Shown here one piece after another: positions 1 to 7,862 of a stretch of DNA of 64,000 nt. A program made the position numbers and the translations under genes. The stretch covers positions 1 through 64,000 of the forward strand of contig NZ_JBIGHW010000011.1 in the NCBI RefSeq assembly GCF_043555875.1, read 5' to 3'. Below the pieces are notes generated by a model. That model was not told the origin of the DNA. It ran no database searches and worked only from the letters and a program-made list of their open reading frames with translations. Each line of letters starts with the position of its first letter. Position 1 is the stretch's first letter. The stretch is from Pelomonas margarita (GTDB lineage Bacteria; Pseudomonadota; Gammaproteobacteria; Burkholderiales; Burkholderiaceae_C).

Positions 1-972
1 GTGCTGGAGCCCATCTTCGAGGAGGACTTCAAGCCGTGCTCGTATGGGTTCCGACCCGGACGCAGTGCAACGATGGCGCTGGAGGAACTCAGGAAACTGG
101 GAGCCCACGGCGTGGATCACGTGCTGGATGCTGACATCGAGAACTACTTCGGCAACATCGAACACGACAAACTGCTGGTGATGGTGGGCCAGCGGGTGAG
201 TGACCGGCGGATGCTCAATCTGGTGAGGCAGTGGCTGCGGGCGGGCGTGATAGAAGACGGCGTGGTGAGCCACCCGGTGGCGGGAACGCCGCAGGGCGGC
301 GTGATCTCACCCTTGCTGTCCAACATCTACCTGCACGTGCTGGACCGGGTGTGGGCGCGACACGGCGCGCAACTCGGGACGCTGGTGCGGTACGCGGACG
401 ATTTCGTGGTCATGTGCGAGAGCGCATCGGCCTGCGAACAAGCGCAGAGCCGCATCGAGCATGTGCTGGGCCGGCTGGGGCTGAAGCTGCACCCGGACAA
501 GACCAAGCGAGTGGACTTGGAGCAAGGCGCACAGGGGTTTGACTTCCTGGGTTGCCATCTGCACAAGCGCATGAGTGGCCGCTTGTGGGAGCAGAAGGGG
601 CTCAGGCGGTACTACCTGCAGCGCTGGCCGGGCCACAAGGCGATGAACCGAGTGCGAGAGCGCGTCCGAGATTTGACCCACCGGGATCGCTGTCACCAGG
701 ACTTGCGAAGCGTCATTGCTGAGCTGAATCCGGTGTTGCGTGGGTGGGGGCAGTACTTCCAAAAGGGTAACGCGGCCGACCACTTCACGGACGTGGACGA
801 CTACGTCGAGAAGCGGCTGCGAAGCCTGCGCGTCAAGCGTGCGGGGCGGCACTTGCGAGCGGGTCAAACCCGGCACTGGGACCGTGCCTACTTCGAAAGC
901 CTTGGATTGCATCGCCTGCGCGGAACGATCCGCTACCCGGGCAAGCCTCCTGGCAACGGGAGCGTCGCGTAA
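1..972 (+). CDS. ltrA: Group II intron reverse transcriptase/maturase (5'-truncated by window)
   Basis: Intron-encoded protein that assists splicing and copies the intron into DNA. In the visible 323 residues the reverse transcriptase signatures are GFRPGRS (residues 17-23), the first catalytic aspartate in DADIENYF (about 43), GTPQGGVISP (95-104) and the YADD box (131-134). These are followed by a maturase/X domain with the typical GWGQYF (248-253). There is no Cys-rich HNH endonuclease after the X domain; the protein ends about 70 residues later, so it is an endonuclease-lacking type. The GTG at base 1 need not be the true start, since RT blocks 0-1 are missing and the frame is open to the window edge. 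No frameshift or stop is seen, so the protein may be active. The intron class was not assigned. Confidence 0.9.
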   Translation: MLEPIFEEDFKPCSYGFRPGRSATMALEELRKLGAHGVDHVLDADIENYFGNIEHDKLLVMVGQRVSDRRMLNLVRQWLRAGVIEDGVVSHPVAGTPQGGVISPLLSNIYLHVLDRVWARHGAQLGTLVRYADDFVVMCESASACEQAQSRIEHVLGRLGLKLHPDKTKRVDLEQGAQGFDFLGCHLHKRMSGRLWEQKGLRRYYLQRWPGHKAMNRVRERVRDLTHRDRCHQDLRSVIAELNPVLRGWGQYFQKGNAADHFTDVDDYVEKRLRSLRVKRAGRHLRAGQTRHWDRAYFESLGLHRLRGTIRYPGKPPGNGSVA

Positions 973-997
973 TGCTGCGAGCCGACAGACCACCGGT

Positions 998-1081
998 AAG
1001 CCGTGTGCGGGAAATCCGCATGCACGGTTTGAGCGGGGGCGTTGGCTCTGAACCCGGCCTTCGGGCCGCTTAGGAACCAAC
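998..1081 (+). ncRNA. Group II intron domains V and VI
   Basis: Domain V: AAGCCGTG (998-1005) pairs base for base with CACGGTTT (1023-1030). A two-base bulge (1021-1022) separates this from an upper stem GCGG/CCGC (1007-1010 with 1016-1019) closed by a GAAA-containing loop, which is the catalytic hairpin expected in every group II intron. Domain VI: GTTGG (1041-1045) pairs with CCAAC (1077-1081), with an unpaired A at 1076 as branch candidate and a CGGCC-TTCG-GGCCG cap (1055-1068). The order RT gene, domain V, domain VI is the canonical one. Confidence 0.8.
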
Positions 1082-1089
1082 GTCTACCA

Positions 1090-2121
1090 ATGCCCGTTCC
1101 CGACATTGACGCCGCGCTGCGGCGTGCCCTCTCGCTCGCCGCGCAGGCCATTGGCCTGACCGATCCCAACCCGCGCGTGGGCTGTGTTCTGCTGGCCGCC
1201 GACGGCCGGGAGCTGGGAGCTGGCCATACGCAGCCGGCGGGCCAAGCCCATGCCGAGGTCATGGCGCTGCGCGATGCGGCCGCACGCGGCCACGACGTGC
1301 GCGGCGCCATCGCCATCGTCACGCTGGAACCCTGCTCCCACCACGGACGCACGCCGCCCTGCTGCGACGCCCTTATTGCTGCCGGTATCGCAGGTGTCGT
1401 CGTCGCCGTGCAGGACCCGAACCCTCAGGTGGCCGGCCAGGGCATCGCCCGCCTGCGGGCCGCCGGCATCGCGGTGGAACTTGCCGACGCCTCAACGGCC
1501 GATGTCGCCCGAGAACTGAACATCGGCTTCTTCTCGCGCATGCAACGCGCCCGCCCGTTCGTGCGGCTGAAATCGGCCATCTCGCTGGACGGTCGCACCG
1601 CACTGCCCGACGGGCGCAGCCAGTGGATCACCGGCGAGGCTGCCCGCACCGACGGCCACGCCTGGCGCCGTCGTGCAGGGGCGGTGCTGACCGGTATCGG
1701 CACCGTGCTGGCCGACGATCCCCGGCTGGACGTGCGGCTGGTGCCGACAGCCAGGCAACCGCTGCGCATCGTTCTCGACCCGCAGCAGCGCATGCCGGCG
1801 GATGCACGCATCCTGCAGCCGCCCGGCGAAACGCGCGTCATCGGCCCCGGCCGCGCCGACCTGCCGGCACTGCTGGCCGAACTGGGCAGCCAGGGCATCA
1901 ACGAGCTGCACGTGGAAGCCGGCCCCACGCTGTCCGGCGCGTTCCTCGATGCTGGCTTGGTCGACGAGCTGCTGGTCTACCAGGCACCCCTGCTGATCGG
2001 CGAGGGCCGGCCGCTGGCGACGCTGTCGCCGCTGGCCGGCCTGGACCATGCACGCCGCTGGCGCGTCGTCGAAGCCCTGCCCGTCGGGGCAGATCTTCGT
2101 CTTCGGCTGCGCCCGACCTAG
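1090..2121 (+). CDS. ribD: Bifunctional riboflavin deaminase/reductase RibD
   Basis: Cytoplasmic enzyme for the second and third steps of riboflavin synthesis: it deaminates the diaminopyrimidine product of GTP cyclohydrolase II and then reduces the ribosyl side chain. The N-terminal zinc deaminase shows HAE (residues 54-56) and the PCSHHGRTPPCC block (81-92) supplying the zinc ligands. The NADPH-dependent reductase starts near residue 150 (RPFVRLKSAISLDGR). At 343 residues it has the usual length. The ATG at 1090 is chosen because an in-frame extension to 1042 would run through intron domain VI and gives unrelated residues. It is first of a rib-nusB run. The group II intron ends a few bases upstream, so its Shine-Dalgarno sequence is probably on the far side of the intron. 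Confidence 0.95.
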   Translation: MPVPDIDAALRRALSLAAQAIGLTDPNPRVGCVLLAADGRELGAGHTQPAGQAHAEVMALRDAAARGHDVRGAIAIVTLEPCSHHGRTPPCCDALIAAGIAGVVVAVQDPNPQVAGQGIARLRAAGIAVELADASTADVARELNIGFFSRMQRARPFVRLKSAISLDGRTALPDGRSQWITGEAARTDGHAWRRRAGAVLTGIGTVLADDPRLDVRLVPTARQPLRIVLDPQQRMPADARILQPPGETRVIGPGRADLPALLAELGSQGINELHVEAGPTLSGAFLDAGLVDELLVYQAPLLIGEGRPLATLSPLAGLDHARRWRVVEALPVGADLRLRLRPT

Positions 2122-2145
2122 GGTCGCCACCTACAATCGCCGGCT

Positions 2146-3243
2146 ATGCCCATCTCCCCCATCCCCGAGCTGGTCGCCGAGCTGGCGGCCGGCCGCATGG
2201 TCATCCTCGTCGACGAAGAAGATCGTGAGAACGAGGGCGATCTCGTCCTCGCCGCCGACCTCGTCACGCCCGAGGCCATCAACTTCATGGCCAAGCATGG
2301 CCGCGGCCTGATCTGCCTGACGCTGCCGCGTGAGCATTGCGAGCGCCTGCAGCTGCCGCCGATGACGCGCCGCAACGGCACGCAGCACGGCACGGCCTTC
2401 ACGGTGTCCATCGAGGCCGCCAGCGGCGTCACGACGGGCATTTCCGCCGCCGACCGCGCCCGCACCGTGCAGGCCGCTGTCGCGCCGAATGCGAGCGCGA
2501 AGGATCTCGTCCAGCCAGGCCACATCTTCCCGCTGCAGGCCCAGGACGGCGGCGTGCTGATGCGCGCCGGCCATACCGAGGCCGGCTGCGACCTGGCCCG
2601 CATGGCGGGGCTCTCGGCCACGTCGGTGATCTGCGAGATCATGAAAGACGACGGCACGATGGCGCGCCTGCCGGACCTGGAGATCTTCGCCGCCGAGCAT
2701 GGCTTGAAGATCGGCACCATCGCCGACCTCATCGAGTACCGCAGCCGCAACGAGAGCCTGGTCAACCGCGTCGCCGAGCGTCCGCTGGCGACGGCCCAGG
2801 GCAAGTTTGACTGCCATGTCTTCACGGACCGCACCGGCGGCACCCACCTCGCACTGACGCACGGCGCCTGGCGCGCCAGCGACGAGGTGCTGGTGCGTGT
2901 GCACGAGCCTTTGTCGGTCATGGACCTGCTGGAAGCCGGTTCCTGCGGCCACTCCTGGGGCCTGCCCGCCGCGCTGGCGGCCGTCAAGGCCAGCCCGGCC
3001 GGCGTCATTGTGTTGCTGAACTGCGGTGAAGACGCCGCCGGCGTGCTGGCCCGTGCCCGCGACGCGGAGCCTGCCGCGCCCGTCCGCAGTGCGATGGACC
3101 TGCGCACCTATGGCGTCGGCGCCCAGATCCTGAAGGCGCTGGGCGTTCACCACATGAAGCTGCTCGGCAGCCCGCGCCGCATGCCCAGCATGACCGGCTA
3201 CGGGCTGGAAGTGACCGGCTTCGTCGCTCCCCCTACCTGCTGA
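2146..3243 (+). CDS. ribBA: 3,4-dihydroxy-2-butanone 4-phosphate synthase with degenerate GTP cyclohydrolase II domain
   Basis: Makes the four-carbon precursor of lumazine from ribulose 5-phosphate. The first 200 residues are a complete RibB domain with the acidic, metal-binding DEEDRENEGD loop (23-32) and the GHIFPL and GHTEAGCDLA segments. Residues about 205-365 align with the GTP cyclohydrolase II fold. However, the three zinc cysteines expected in a C-x10-C-x-C arrangement are not there: the corresponding stretch reads VHEPLSVMDLLEAGSCGHSW, with one Cys only. The second half is therefore probably structural or regulatory, as in other Burkholderiales RibBA proteins. No FMN riboswitch fits in the 24-bp gap from ribD. 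A riboflavin synthase (ribE/ribC) gene, often found between ribD and ribBA in this order, is absent here. Confidence 0.9.
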   Translation: MPISPIPELVAELAAGRMVILVDEEDRENEGDLVLAADLVTPEAINFMAKHGRGLICLTLPREHCERLQLPPMTRRNGTQHGTAFTVSIEAASGVTTGISAADRARTVQAAVAPNASAKDLVQPGHIFPLQAQDGGVLMRAGHTEAGCDLARMAGLSATSVICEIMKDDGTMARLPDLEIFAAEHGLKIGTIADLIEYRSRNESLVNRVAERPLATAQGKFDCHVFTDRTGGTHLALTHGAWRASDEVLVRVHEPLSVMDLLEAGSCGHSWGLPAALAAVKASPAGVIVLLNCGEDAAGVLARARDAEPAAPVRSAMDLRTYGVGAQILKALGVHHMKLLGSPRRMPSMTGYGLEVTGFVAPPTC

Positions 3244-3259
3244 ACCCGAGAGACCCGCG

Positions 3260-3733
3260 ATGCAAGACTCCGACCAAGGCCTGCCCGGCTTCGAAGGCGC
3301 CCTCGACGGCAGCGACCTGAGCGTCGCCATCGTGCAGGCCCGTTTCAACGACGCCCTCACCTCTGCGCTGGCCAGCGCCTGCCTGGCCGAGCTGTCGGTG
3401 CTGGGCGTGCCGGCCGAGGCCATCCGCCACGTGACGGTGCCCGGCGCGCTGGAAGTGCCGCTGGCGCTGCAAGCGCTGGCCGAGACCGACGACTATGACG
3501 CCCTCATCGCGCTGGGCTGCATCATCCGCGGTGAGACCTACCACTTCGAGCTGGTCGCCAATGAAAGCGGCTCGGCCGTCACGCGCGTCGGGCTGGATCA
3601 TGGCATCCCGATCGCCAACGCCATCCTGACCGTCGAGAACGAAGCCCAGGCCTGGGCCCGCGCCGAGCCCAAGGGCCGCGACGCGGCGCGCGTGGCCGTC
3701 GAGATGGCCAACCTGCTGAAAGAAATCGAGTGA
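3260..3733 (+). CDS. ribH: 6,7-dimethyl-8-ribityllumazine synthase
   Basis: Condenses the RibD-derived pyrimidine with the RibB product to give lumazine, the immediate precursor of riboflavin. It is a small enzyme that forms pentamers or icosahedral shells. At 157 residues it has the family length. Visible signatures are the substrate-binding ARFND near residue 27, VPGALEVPLAL (60-70), and GCIIRGETYHFE with the catalytic histidine at about 95. It starts 16 bp after ribBA, and its stop codon overlaps the nusB start (GTGA), indicating translational coupling. Confidence 0.95.
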   Translation: MQDSDQGLPGFEGALDGSDLSVAIVQARFNDALTSALASACLAELSVLGVPAEAIRHVTVPGALEVPLALQALAETDDYDALIALGCIIRGETYHFELVANESGSAVTRVGLDHGIPIANAILTVENEAQAWARAEPKGRDAARVAVEMANLLKEIE

Positions 3734-4221
3734 ACACGCCCAACAAGACCGCACCCAAGACGGCCAACAAGCCCGCCGGCAAGAAGCCGGCCGTCAAGTC
3801 AGCCCGCCGCCGCTCCCGCGAGGCCGCGCTGCAAGGCCTCTACCAGTGGCTGCTGACCGGCGAGGACATTGGCGTCATCGTCGCGCTGGGCCGTGAGCAG
3901 GAGGGCTATGCCAAGCTCGACCTCAAGCACTACGAGGCGCTGCTGGGCGGCTGCGTGCACGAGGCCGCCGACCTGGATGCCATTCTGTCCCGCCACGTCG
4001 ACCGCAAGACGACCGAGCTGTCGCCCATCGAGCACGGCATCCTGATGATCGGCGCCTACGAGCTCAAGCACTGCCTTGACATCCCGTACAAGGTTGCCAT
4101 CAACGAGGCGGTGGAGCTGGCCAAGTCCTTCGGCGGCACCGACGGCCACAAGTACGTCAACGGCGTGCTGGACCGCGCGGCCGTGGACCTGCGCCCCCTC
4201 GAGGTCACCGCCAAGCGCTGA
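3730..4221 (+). CDS. nusB: Transcription antitermination factor NusB
   Basis: RNA-binding partner of NusE (ribosomal protein S10) in rRNA antitermination complexes. The 163 residues comprise a Lys/Ala-rich unstructured N-terminus (1-25) and an all-helical NusB fold: RSREAALQGLYQWLL; the central ELSPIEHGILMIGAYEL; and the C-terminal VAINEAVELAKSFGGTDGHKYVNGVLD signature. The start is GTG at 3730, overlapping the ribH stop. Linkage of nusB to ribH is common in proteobacteria. The stop at 4219-4221 overlaps the next ATG by one base. Confidence 0.95.
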   Translation: MNTPNKTAPKTANKPAGKKPAVKSARRRSREAALQGLYQWLLTGEDIGVIVALGREQEGYAKLDLKHYEALLGGCVHEAADLDAILSRHVDRKTTELSPIEHGILMIGAYELKHCLDIPYKVAINEAVELAKSFGGTDGHKYVNGVLDRAAVDLRPLEVTAKR

Positions 4222-5411
4222 TGAGACTGGCAGCGCGGCTGGACCGCATCGAGCCTTTCTATGTGATGGAGCTGGCCAAGGCGGCGGCGCAGCTCGCGGC
4301 TGGGCCACTGTGCGACCCGGCCCGCGGCGGCCGGCGCATGATCAGGCTCAACATCGGCGAGCCCGACTTCGGCGCGGCGCCCGCAGTGCGCGAGGCTGTA
4401 GCGCGCATCGCGCAGGGCGACACGCCCTACACCGACGCGCTGGGCCTGCCGGCACTGCGCGAGGCCATCTCGCGCTGGTACGGTCAGCGCTTCGGCCTGG
4501 CCATTGCGCCCGAGCGCATCGCCATCACGGCGGGCGCCTCGGCCGGCCTGCAGCTCGCCTGTCTGGCGCTCTTCGAGCGTGGCAACGAGGTGCTGATGCC
4601 CGATCCCTGCTACCCGTGCAACCGCCACTTCGTGACGGCTGCGGACGCCACGCCGCGCCTGCTGCCCACCGGTGCGGCGGAGCGCTTCCAGCTTGGCGCG
4701 CAGCAGGTGCGCGACGCCTGGACGCCGGCCACGCGCGGTGTGCTGCTGGCCTCGCCCAGCAACCCAACCGGCACGTCCATCGCGCCCGAGGTGCTGGCCG
4801 ACATCGCCGGCTTCGTGCGCGATCGCGGTGGCGTCACGGTCGTCGACGAGATCTACCTGCCGCTGAGCTACGACGACCGCTTCGGCCATAGCGCGCTCGG
4901 GCTGCCGGGCGGGCTGGGCGACGACATCGTGTCGGTCAACAGCTTCTCCAAGTACTTCGGCATGACCGGCTGGCGGCTGGGCTGGCTGGTGCTGCCCCCG
5001 GCCCTCGTGCCCGCCGTCGAGCGGCTGGCGCAGAACCTCTACATCTGCCCGTCCACGCTGGCGCAGAAGGCGGCGCTGGCCTGCTTCGAGCCGGCGTCCA
5101 TCGCCGAGTTCGAACGCCGTCGCGCGGTGTTGCGCGAACGTCGGGACTACATCGTGCCGGCGCTCAACGCGCTGGGCCTGACCGTGCCCGTCGCGCCCGA
5201 CGGCGCGTTCTACGCGTGGATGGATGTGTCGCGCTTTCACGCCGACAGTTGGACCTTCGCGCATGAGCTGCTGCAGAGAGCCCAGGTCGCGCTGACGCCC
5301 GGCCGTGACTTCGGCCTGGCCGACCCGCAACGCTGGATGCGGCTGTCGTTCGCATCCTCCCTCGACGATCTGCAGGAAGCCGTCGCCCGCCTGCGCGAGG
5401 TGCTTGCATGA
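4221..5411 (+). CDS. Pyridoxal-phosphate-dependent class I/II aminotransferase
   Basis: Aspartate-aminotransferase-fold enzyme of 396 residues. PLP-binding features are clear: SPSNPTGT (178-185), the VVDEIY segment with the cofactor-contacting aspartate (209), the Schiff-base lysine in SFSKYFGMTGWRLGW (K244) and a C-terminal RLSFA containing the carboxylate-binding arginine. It belongs to the large AspC/DapC/AlaA-like group; the amino donor and acceptor cannot be read from sequence. The start overlaps nusB by one base, and its last bases overlap ybgC (ATGA), so it bridges the rib-nusB and tol transcription units. Confidence 0.9.
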   Translation: MRLAARLDRIEPFYVMELAKAAAQLAAGPLCDPARGGRRMIRLNIGEPDFGAAPAVREAVARIAQGDTPYTDALGLPALREAISRWYGQRFGLAIAPERIAITAGASAGLQLACLALFERGNEVLMPDPCYPCNRHFVTAADATPRLLPTGAAERFQLGAQQVRDAWTPATRGVLLASPSNPTGTSIAPEVLADIAGFVRDRGGVTVVDEIYLPLSYDDRFGHSALGLPGGLGDDIVSVNSFSKYFGMTGWRLGWLVLPPALVPAVERLAQNLYICPSTLAQKAALACFEPASIAEFERRRAVLRERRDYIVPALNALGLTVPVAPDGAFYAWMDVSRFHADSWTFAHELLQRAQVALTPGRDFGLADPQRWMRLSFASSLDDLQEAVARLREVLA

Positions 5412-5803
5412 GTTTCCGTTGGCCGGTCCGCGTGTACTGGGAGGACACCGATGCCGGCGGCATCGTGTTCTACGCCAACTACCTGAAGTTCTTCGAGCGC
5501 GCCCGCACGGAGTGGTTGCGCGCGGCCGGCGTCGAGCAGCACCAACTGCGCGAAGACACCGGCCTCATGTTCGTCGTCGCCGCCACCAGCCTGCGCTATG
5601 CGGCGCCGGCGCGGCTGGACGACCTGCTCACCATCACCGTCGAGCCCGAGCCGGCAGGCCGCGCCAGCCTCGTCGTGCGCCAGCGCGCGCTGCGCGGTGA
5701 CACGTTGCTGGCCGAGGGCGAAATCCGCATCGGCTGCGTGCGTGCCGAAGACCTGAAACCCCAACGCCTCCCTGACGCCGTCATCTCGGCGATCGCTTCA
5801 TGA
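5408..5803 (+). CDS. ybgC: Tol-Pal-associated acyl-CoA thioesterase YbgC
   Basis: Hotdog-fold thioesterase of 131 residues that hydrolyses acyl-CoA or acyl-ACP thioesters. It is nearly always the first gene of tol-pal operons and is associated with phospholipid metabolism at the membrane. The signature VYWEDTDAGGIVFYANYLKF (residues 9-28) contains the catalytic aspartate of the 4-hydroxybenzoyl-CoA-thioesterase type. It overlaps the aminotransferase upstream and tolQ downstream by 4 bases each (ATGA), implying coupled translation. Confidence 0.92.
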   Translation: MSFRWPVRVYWEDTDAGGIVFYANYLKFFERARTEWLRAAGVEQHQLREDTGLMFVVAATSLRYAAPARLDDLLTITVEPEPAGRASLVVRQRALRGDTLLAEGEIRIGCVRAEDLKPQRLPDAVISAIAS

Positions 5804-6474
5804 ACCAAGACCTCTCCATCGTCTCCCTGATCCTGCACGCCAGCCTGGCCGTGCAGTTGGTGATCGCCGGCCTGCTGCTCGTGTCGCTTGCGAGCTGGAG
5901 CGTCATCTTCGGCAAGCTCATCGGCCTAGGCCAGATCAAGCGCCGCAACGACGCCTTCGAGTCAGAGTTCTGGAGTGGCAAGAACCTCAACGACCTCTAC
6001 CAGTCGGTGGGAAACCGCCAGGATGGCGCGCCGCTGGAGCGCATCTTCGCGTCCGGCATGCGCGAGTTCCTGAAGCTGCGCGAGAAGCGCGTGGCCGACC
6101 CCAGCGCGCTGCTTGACGCCGCCCGCCGCGCGATGCGCGCCAGCTTCCAGCGCGAGCTGGACGCGATGGAAAGCAACCTGTCCTTCCTCGCGTCGGTCGG
6201 CTCGGTGTCGCCGTATGTGGGCCTGTTCGGCACCATCTGGGGAATCATGCACGCCTTCGTCGGCCTGTCCAACCTGCAGCAGGTGACGCTGGCCACTGTG
6301 GCACCGGGCATCGCTGAGGCGTTGGTGGCCACAGCCATCGGCCTGTTCGCCGCCATTCCGGCGGTGCTGGCCTACAACCGCTTCGCGCGCCAGATCGACC
6401 GCACGGCGATCACGCTGGAGACCTTCATCGAGGAGTTCTCCAACATCCTGCAGCGCAACTCCGCGCAAAGCTGA
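5800..6474 (+). CDS. tolQ: Tol-Pal proton-channel subunit TolQ
   Basis: Inner-membrane protein that, with TolR, uses the proton gradient to energise TolA for outer-membrane constriction at division. It has 224 residues. A first membrane helix lies at about 12-34. A large cytoplasmic loop follows, then two more helices: VGSVSPYVGLFGTIWGIMHAF and LVATAIGLFAAIPAVLAYNRF, the MotA/TolQ/ExbB signature. Overlap with ybgC indicates one operon. A repeat element follows before tolR, which breaks the otherwise tight spacing. Confidence 0.95.
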   Translation: MNQDLSIVSLILHASLAVQLVIAGLLLVSLASWSVIFGKLIGLGQIKRRNDAFESEFWSGKNLNDLYQSVGNRQDGAPLERIFASGMREFLKLREKRVADPSALLDAARRAMRASFQRELDAMESNLSFLASVGSVSPYVGLFGTIWGIMHAFVGLSNLQQVTLATVAPGIAEALVATAIGLFAAIPAVLAYNRFARQIDRTAITLETFIEEFSNILQRNSAQS

Positions 6475-6483
6475 GGTCATGAT

Positions 6484-6550
6484 GCCCCCACGTTCGCTTT
6501 GCTCACTGCCCCCCGAGGGGGCGCATCAGCGCCTTCGGGCGGCCGGGCGG
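6484..6550. repeat. Intergenic C/G-run palindromic element between tolQ and tolR
   Basis: The 81-bp gap holds a sequence made of CCCCCACG, GCTTTGCTCACTG and the palindrome GCCCCCCGAGGGGGC (about 6508-6522), followed by the smaller palindromic GGGCGCATCAGCGCC. Elements of this composition (CCCCCACG...CTCACTGCCCCCCGAGGGGG) recur widely in intergenic sites of Burkholderiales genomes; that statement is from general knowledge. Only one copy was noticed in this window. It is transcribed inside the tol operon and would form a stable RNA hairpin about 35 nt before the tolR start. Confidence 0.6.
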
Positions 6551-6555
6551 CGCTG

Positions 6556-6990
6556 ATGGCCGCCGTCTCCGCCCGCGGCGGCCGCCGGCGCCGCACGATG
6601 AACGAGATCAACATGGTGCCGTTCATCGACGTGATGTTGGTGCTGCTGATCATCTTCATGGTCAGCGCGCCCATGATCACAACCGGCCTGGTGGACCTGC
6701 CCAGCGTGGGCAAGAGCCGCCAGCAGCCGGATCACGTCATCCAGGTCATCGTCGGCACCGACGAGCGGCTGAAGATCAAGGTCGACCAGCTGGAGCCCGA
6801 AAGCATCCCGGTGAACCGCCTGGCCGAGCGCGTCAAGAAAGCCCAGGGGGGTGACGCCAGCAACCCGGTCGTCATCTCTGCGGACAAGAACGTCAAGTAC
6901 GAGGCTGTCGTACAGGTGATGGACACGCTGCAGCGCGCCGGCGTGCAGCGCGTGGGCCTGGCCGTGAAGAGCGGCGCCGCCTCCAACTGA
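6556..6990 (+). CDS. tolR: Tol-Pal proton-channel subunit TolR
   Basis: ExbD/TolR family protein of 144 residues: a short cytoplasmic N-terminus, one membrane helix (MVPFIDVMLVLLIIFMVSAP, about 20-39) carrying the functional aspartate of the FIDVML motif, and a periplasmic domain. The ATG at 6556 is preferred because the product then begins MAAVSARGGRRRRTMNEIN, the usual TolR N-terminus. The frame is open further upstream, but that part is repeat-element sequence. The tolA ATG overlaps its stop by one base. Confidence 0.93.
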   Translation: MAAVSARGGRRRRTMNEINMVPFIDVMLVLLIIFMVSAPMITTGLVDLPSVGKSRQQPDHVIQVIVGTDERLKIKVDQLEPESIPVNRLAERVKKAQGGDASNPVVISADKNVKYEAVVQVMDTLQRAGVQRVGLAVKSGAASN

Positions 6991-7862
6991 TGTCGACAGC
7001 CACCCTGCGCCCTCCCGAAGCCGCCGGCATGGGCCGCGGCCTGCTGTTCGCGCTGGCCGCGCACGGCCTGCTGCTGGCGGCGTTGAGCTGGTCGGTCAAC
7101 TGGCGCAGCAACAGCGAGCCGGCCTTCGAGGCCGAGCTGTGGTCGTCGGTGCCGCAGATTGCCGCGCCGCGCGAAGAAGCCCCACCCGAGCCAGAGCCCG
7201 AGGCGCCCAAGCCGCCGGAGCCCGATCGTGCCGCCCAGCAGCGCGCCGCCGAGGAAGAGGCCGCCGAGCAGCGCGAAGCTGAGATCGCCATCGCCAAGGC
7301 CAAGAAGCTGAAGGAAGAAAAGGCCCGCCAGGAGGCCGCCAAGCTCGAGCGCGAGAAAGAAGCCAAAGAGAAGGCTGCCAAGGACAAGGCGGCGAAGGAA
7401 AAGGCCGCCAAGGAAGAGCAGGAGCGCAAGAAGGACAAGGCTGCCAAGGACGCCAAGGACGCCAAGGAGGCCAAACTGGCCAAGGAGGCCGATGCCCGCC
7501 GCGAGGCGCAACGCCAGGAGTTCCTCAAGCGCATTCAGGGCATGGCCGGCGGTACGCCGGGCTCCACCGGCACGGCCGCGCAGAACGCGGCCCCGTCGGC
7601 GGGCTGGGTGGGGCGCGTCAAAGGCAAGGTGCGCCCGCTCATCATCTATGCCGATGACGGCGGCGCCAACCCGATGACCGAGGTGCAGGTGGCCCTGGCG
7701 CCGGATGGGCGCATCCTGGGGAGCAAGGTACTCAAGACCAGCGGCGACCCCGAGTGGGACCGCGCCGTGCTGCGTGCCGTCGAGAAGGCCGAGACGCTGC
7801 CTCGTGACACCGACGGCCGCGTACCGTCGGTGATCATCCTGACTTTCAGGCCGCGCGAATAA
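6990..7862 (+). CDS. tolA: Cell-envelope integrity protein TolA
   Basis: Spans the periplasm and links TolQR to TolB/Pal. The 290 residues show the three-part design: an N-terminal membrane anchor (about 12-33), a long Lys/Ala/Glu-rich helical rod (about 55-185, with many KEKAAKE-type repeats) and a C-terminal TonB-like domain (about 205-290) with VKGKVRPLIIYADD and VILTFRPRE. The operon stops here: tolB, pal and cpoB, which normally follow, are not adjacent. The last 17 bases overlap bufD, which is transcribed on the opposite strand. Confidence 0.93.
   Translation: MSTATLRPPEAAGMGRGLLFALAAHGLLLAALSWSVNWRSNSEPAFEAELWSSVPQIAAPREEAPPEPEPEAPKPPEPDRAAQQRAAEEEAAEQREAEIAIAKAKKLKEEKARQEAAKLEREKEAKEKAAKDKAAKEKAAKEEQERKKDKAAKDAKDAKEAKLAKEADARREAQRQEFLKRIQGMAGGTPGSTGTAAQNAAPSAGWVGRVKGKVRPLIIYADDGGANPMTEVQVALAPDGRILGSKVLKTSGDPEWDRAVLRAVEKAETLPRDTDGRVPSVIILTFRPRE

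Larger units (their letters stand above)
1..1083 (+). mobile_element. Group II intron, 3' portion (5' end outside window)
   Basis: The region combines an intron-encoded reverse transcriptase/maturase (1-972) with a downstream RNA that folds as group II domains V and VI (998-1081). The 5' end, domains I-IV start and the N-terminus of the protein lie before base 1. The branch-site adenosine is probably A1076, opposite the GTTGG/CCAAC-closed domain VI stem, which puts the 3' splice site near 1083, only about 6 bases before the ribD ATG at 1090. The exact 3' boundary is inferred from the usual 7-8 nt spacing to the branch point and could be off by a few bases. Confidence 0.8.

Noticed and set aside
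1055..1068. CGGCC-TTCG-GGCCG as a rho-independent terminator before ribD
   Set aside because: It is the cap of intron domain VI and is followed by CTTAGG, not a U-run.
307..1080. Antisense ORF of 257 codons over the intron reverse transcriptase
   Set aside because: It is a shadow of the GC-rich coding strand with no domain, no ribosome-binding site and no conserved motif; the same applies to the many other long opposite-strand frames in the window.
2122..2145. FMN riboswitch upstream of ribBA
   Set aside because: The gap is only 24 bp and none of the conserved RFN-element sequence is present.
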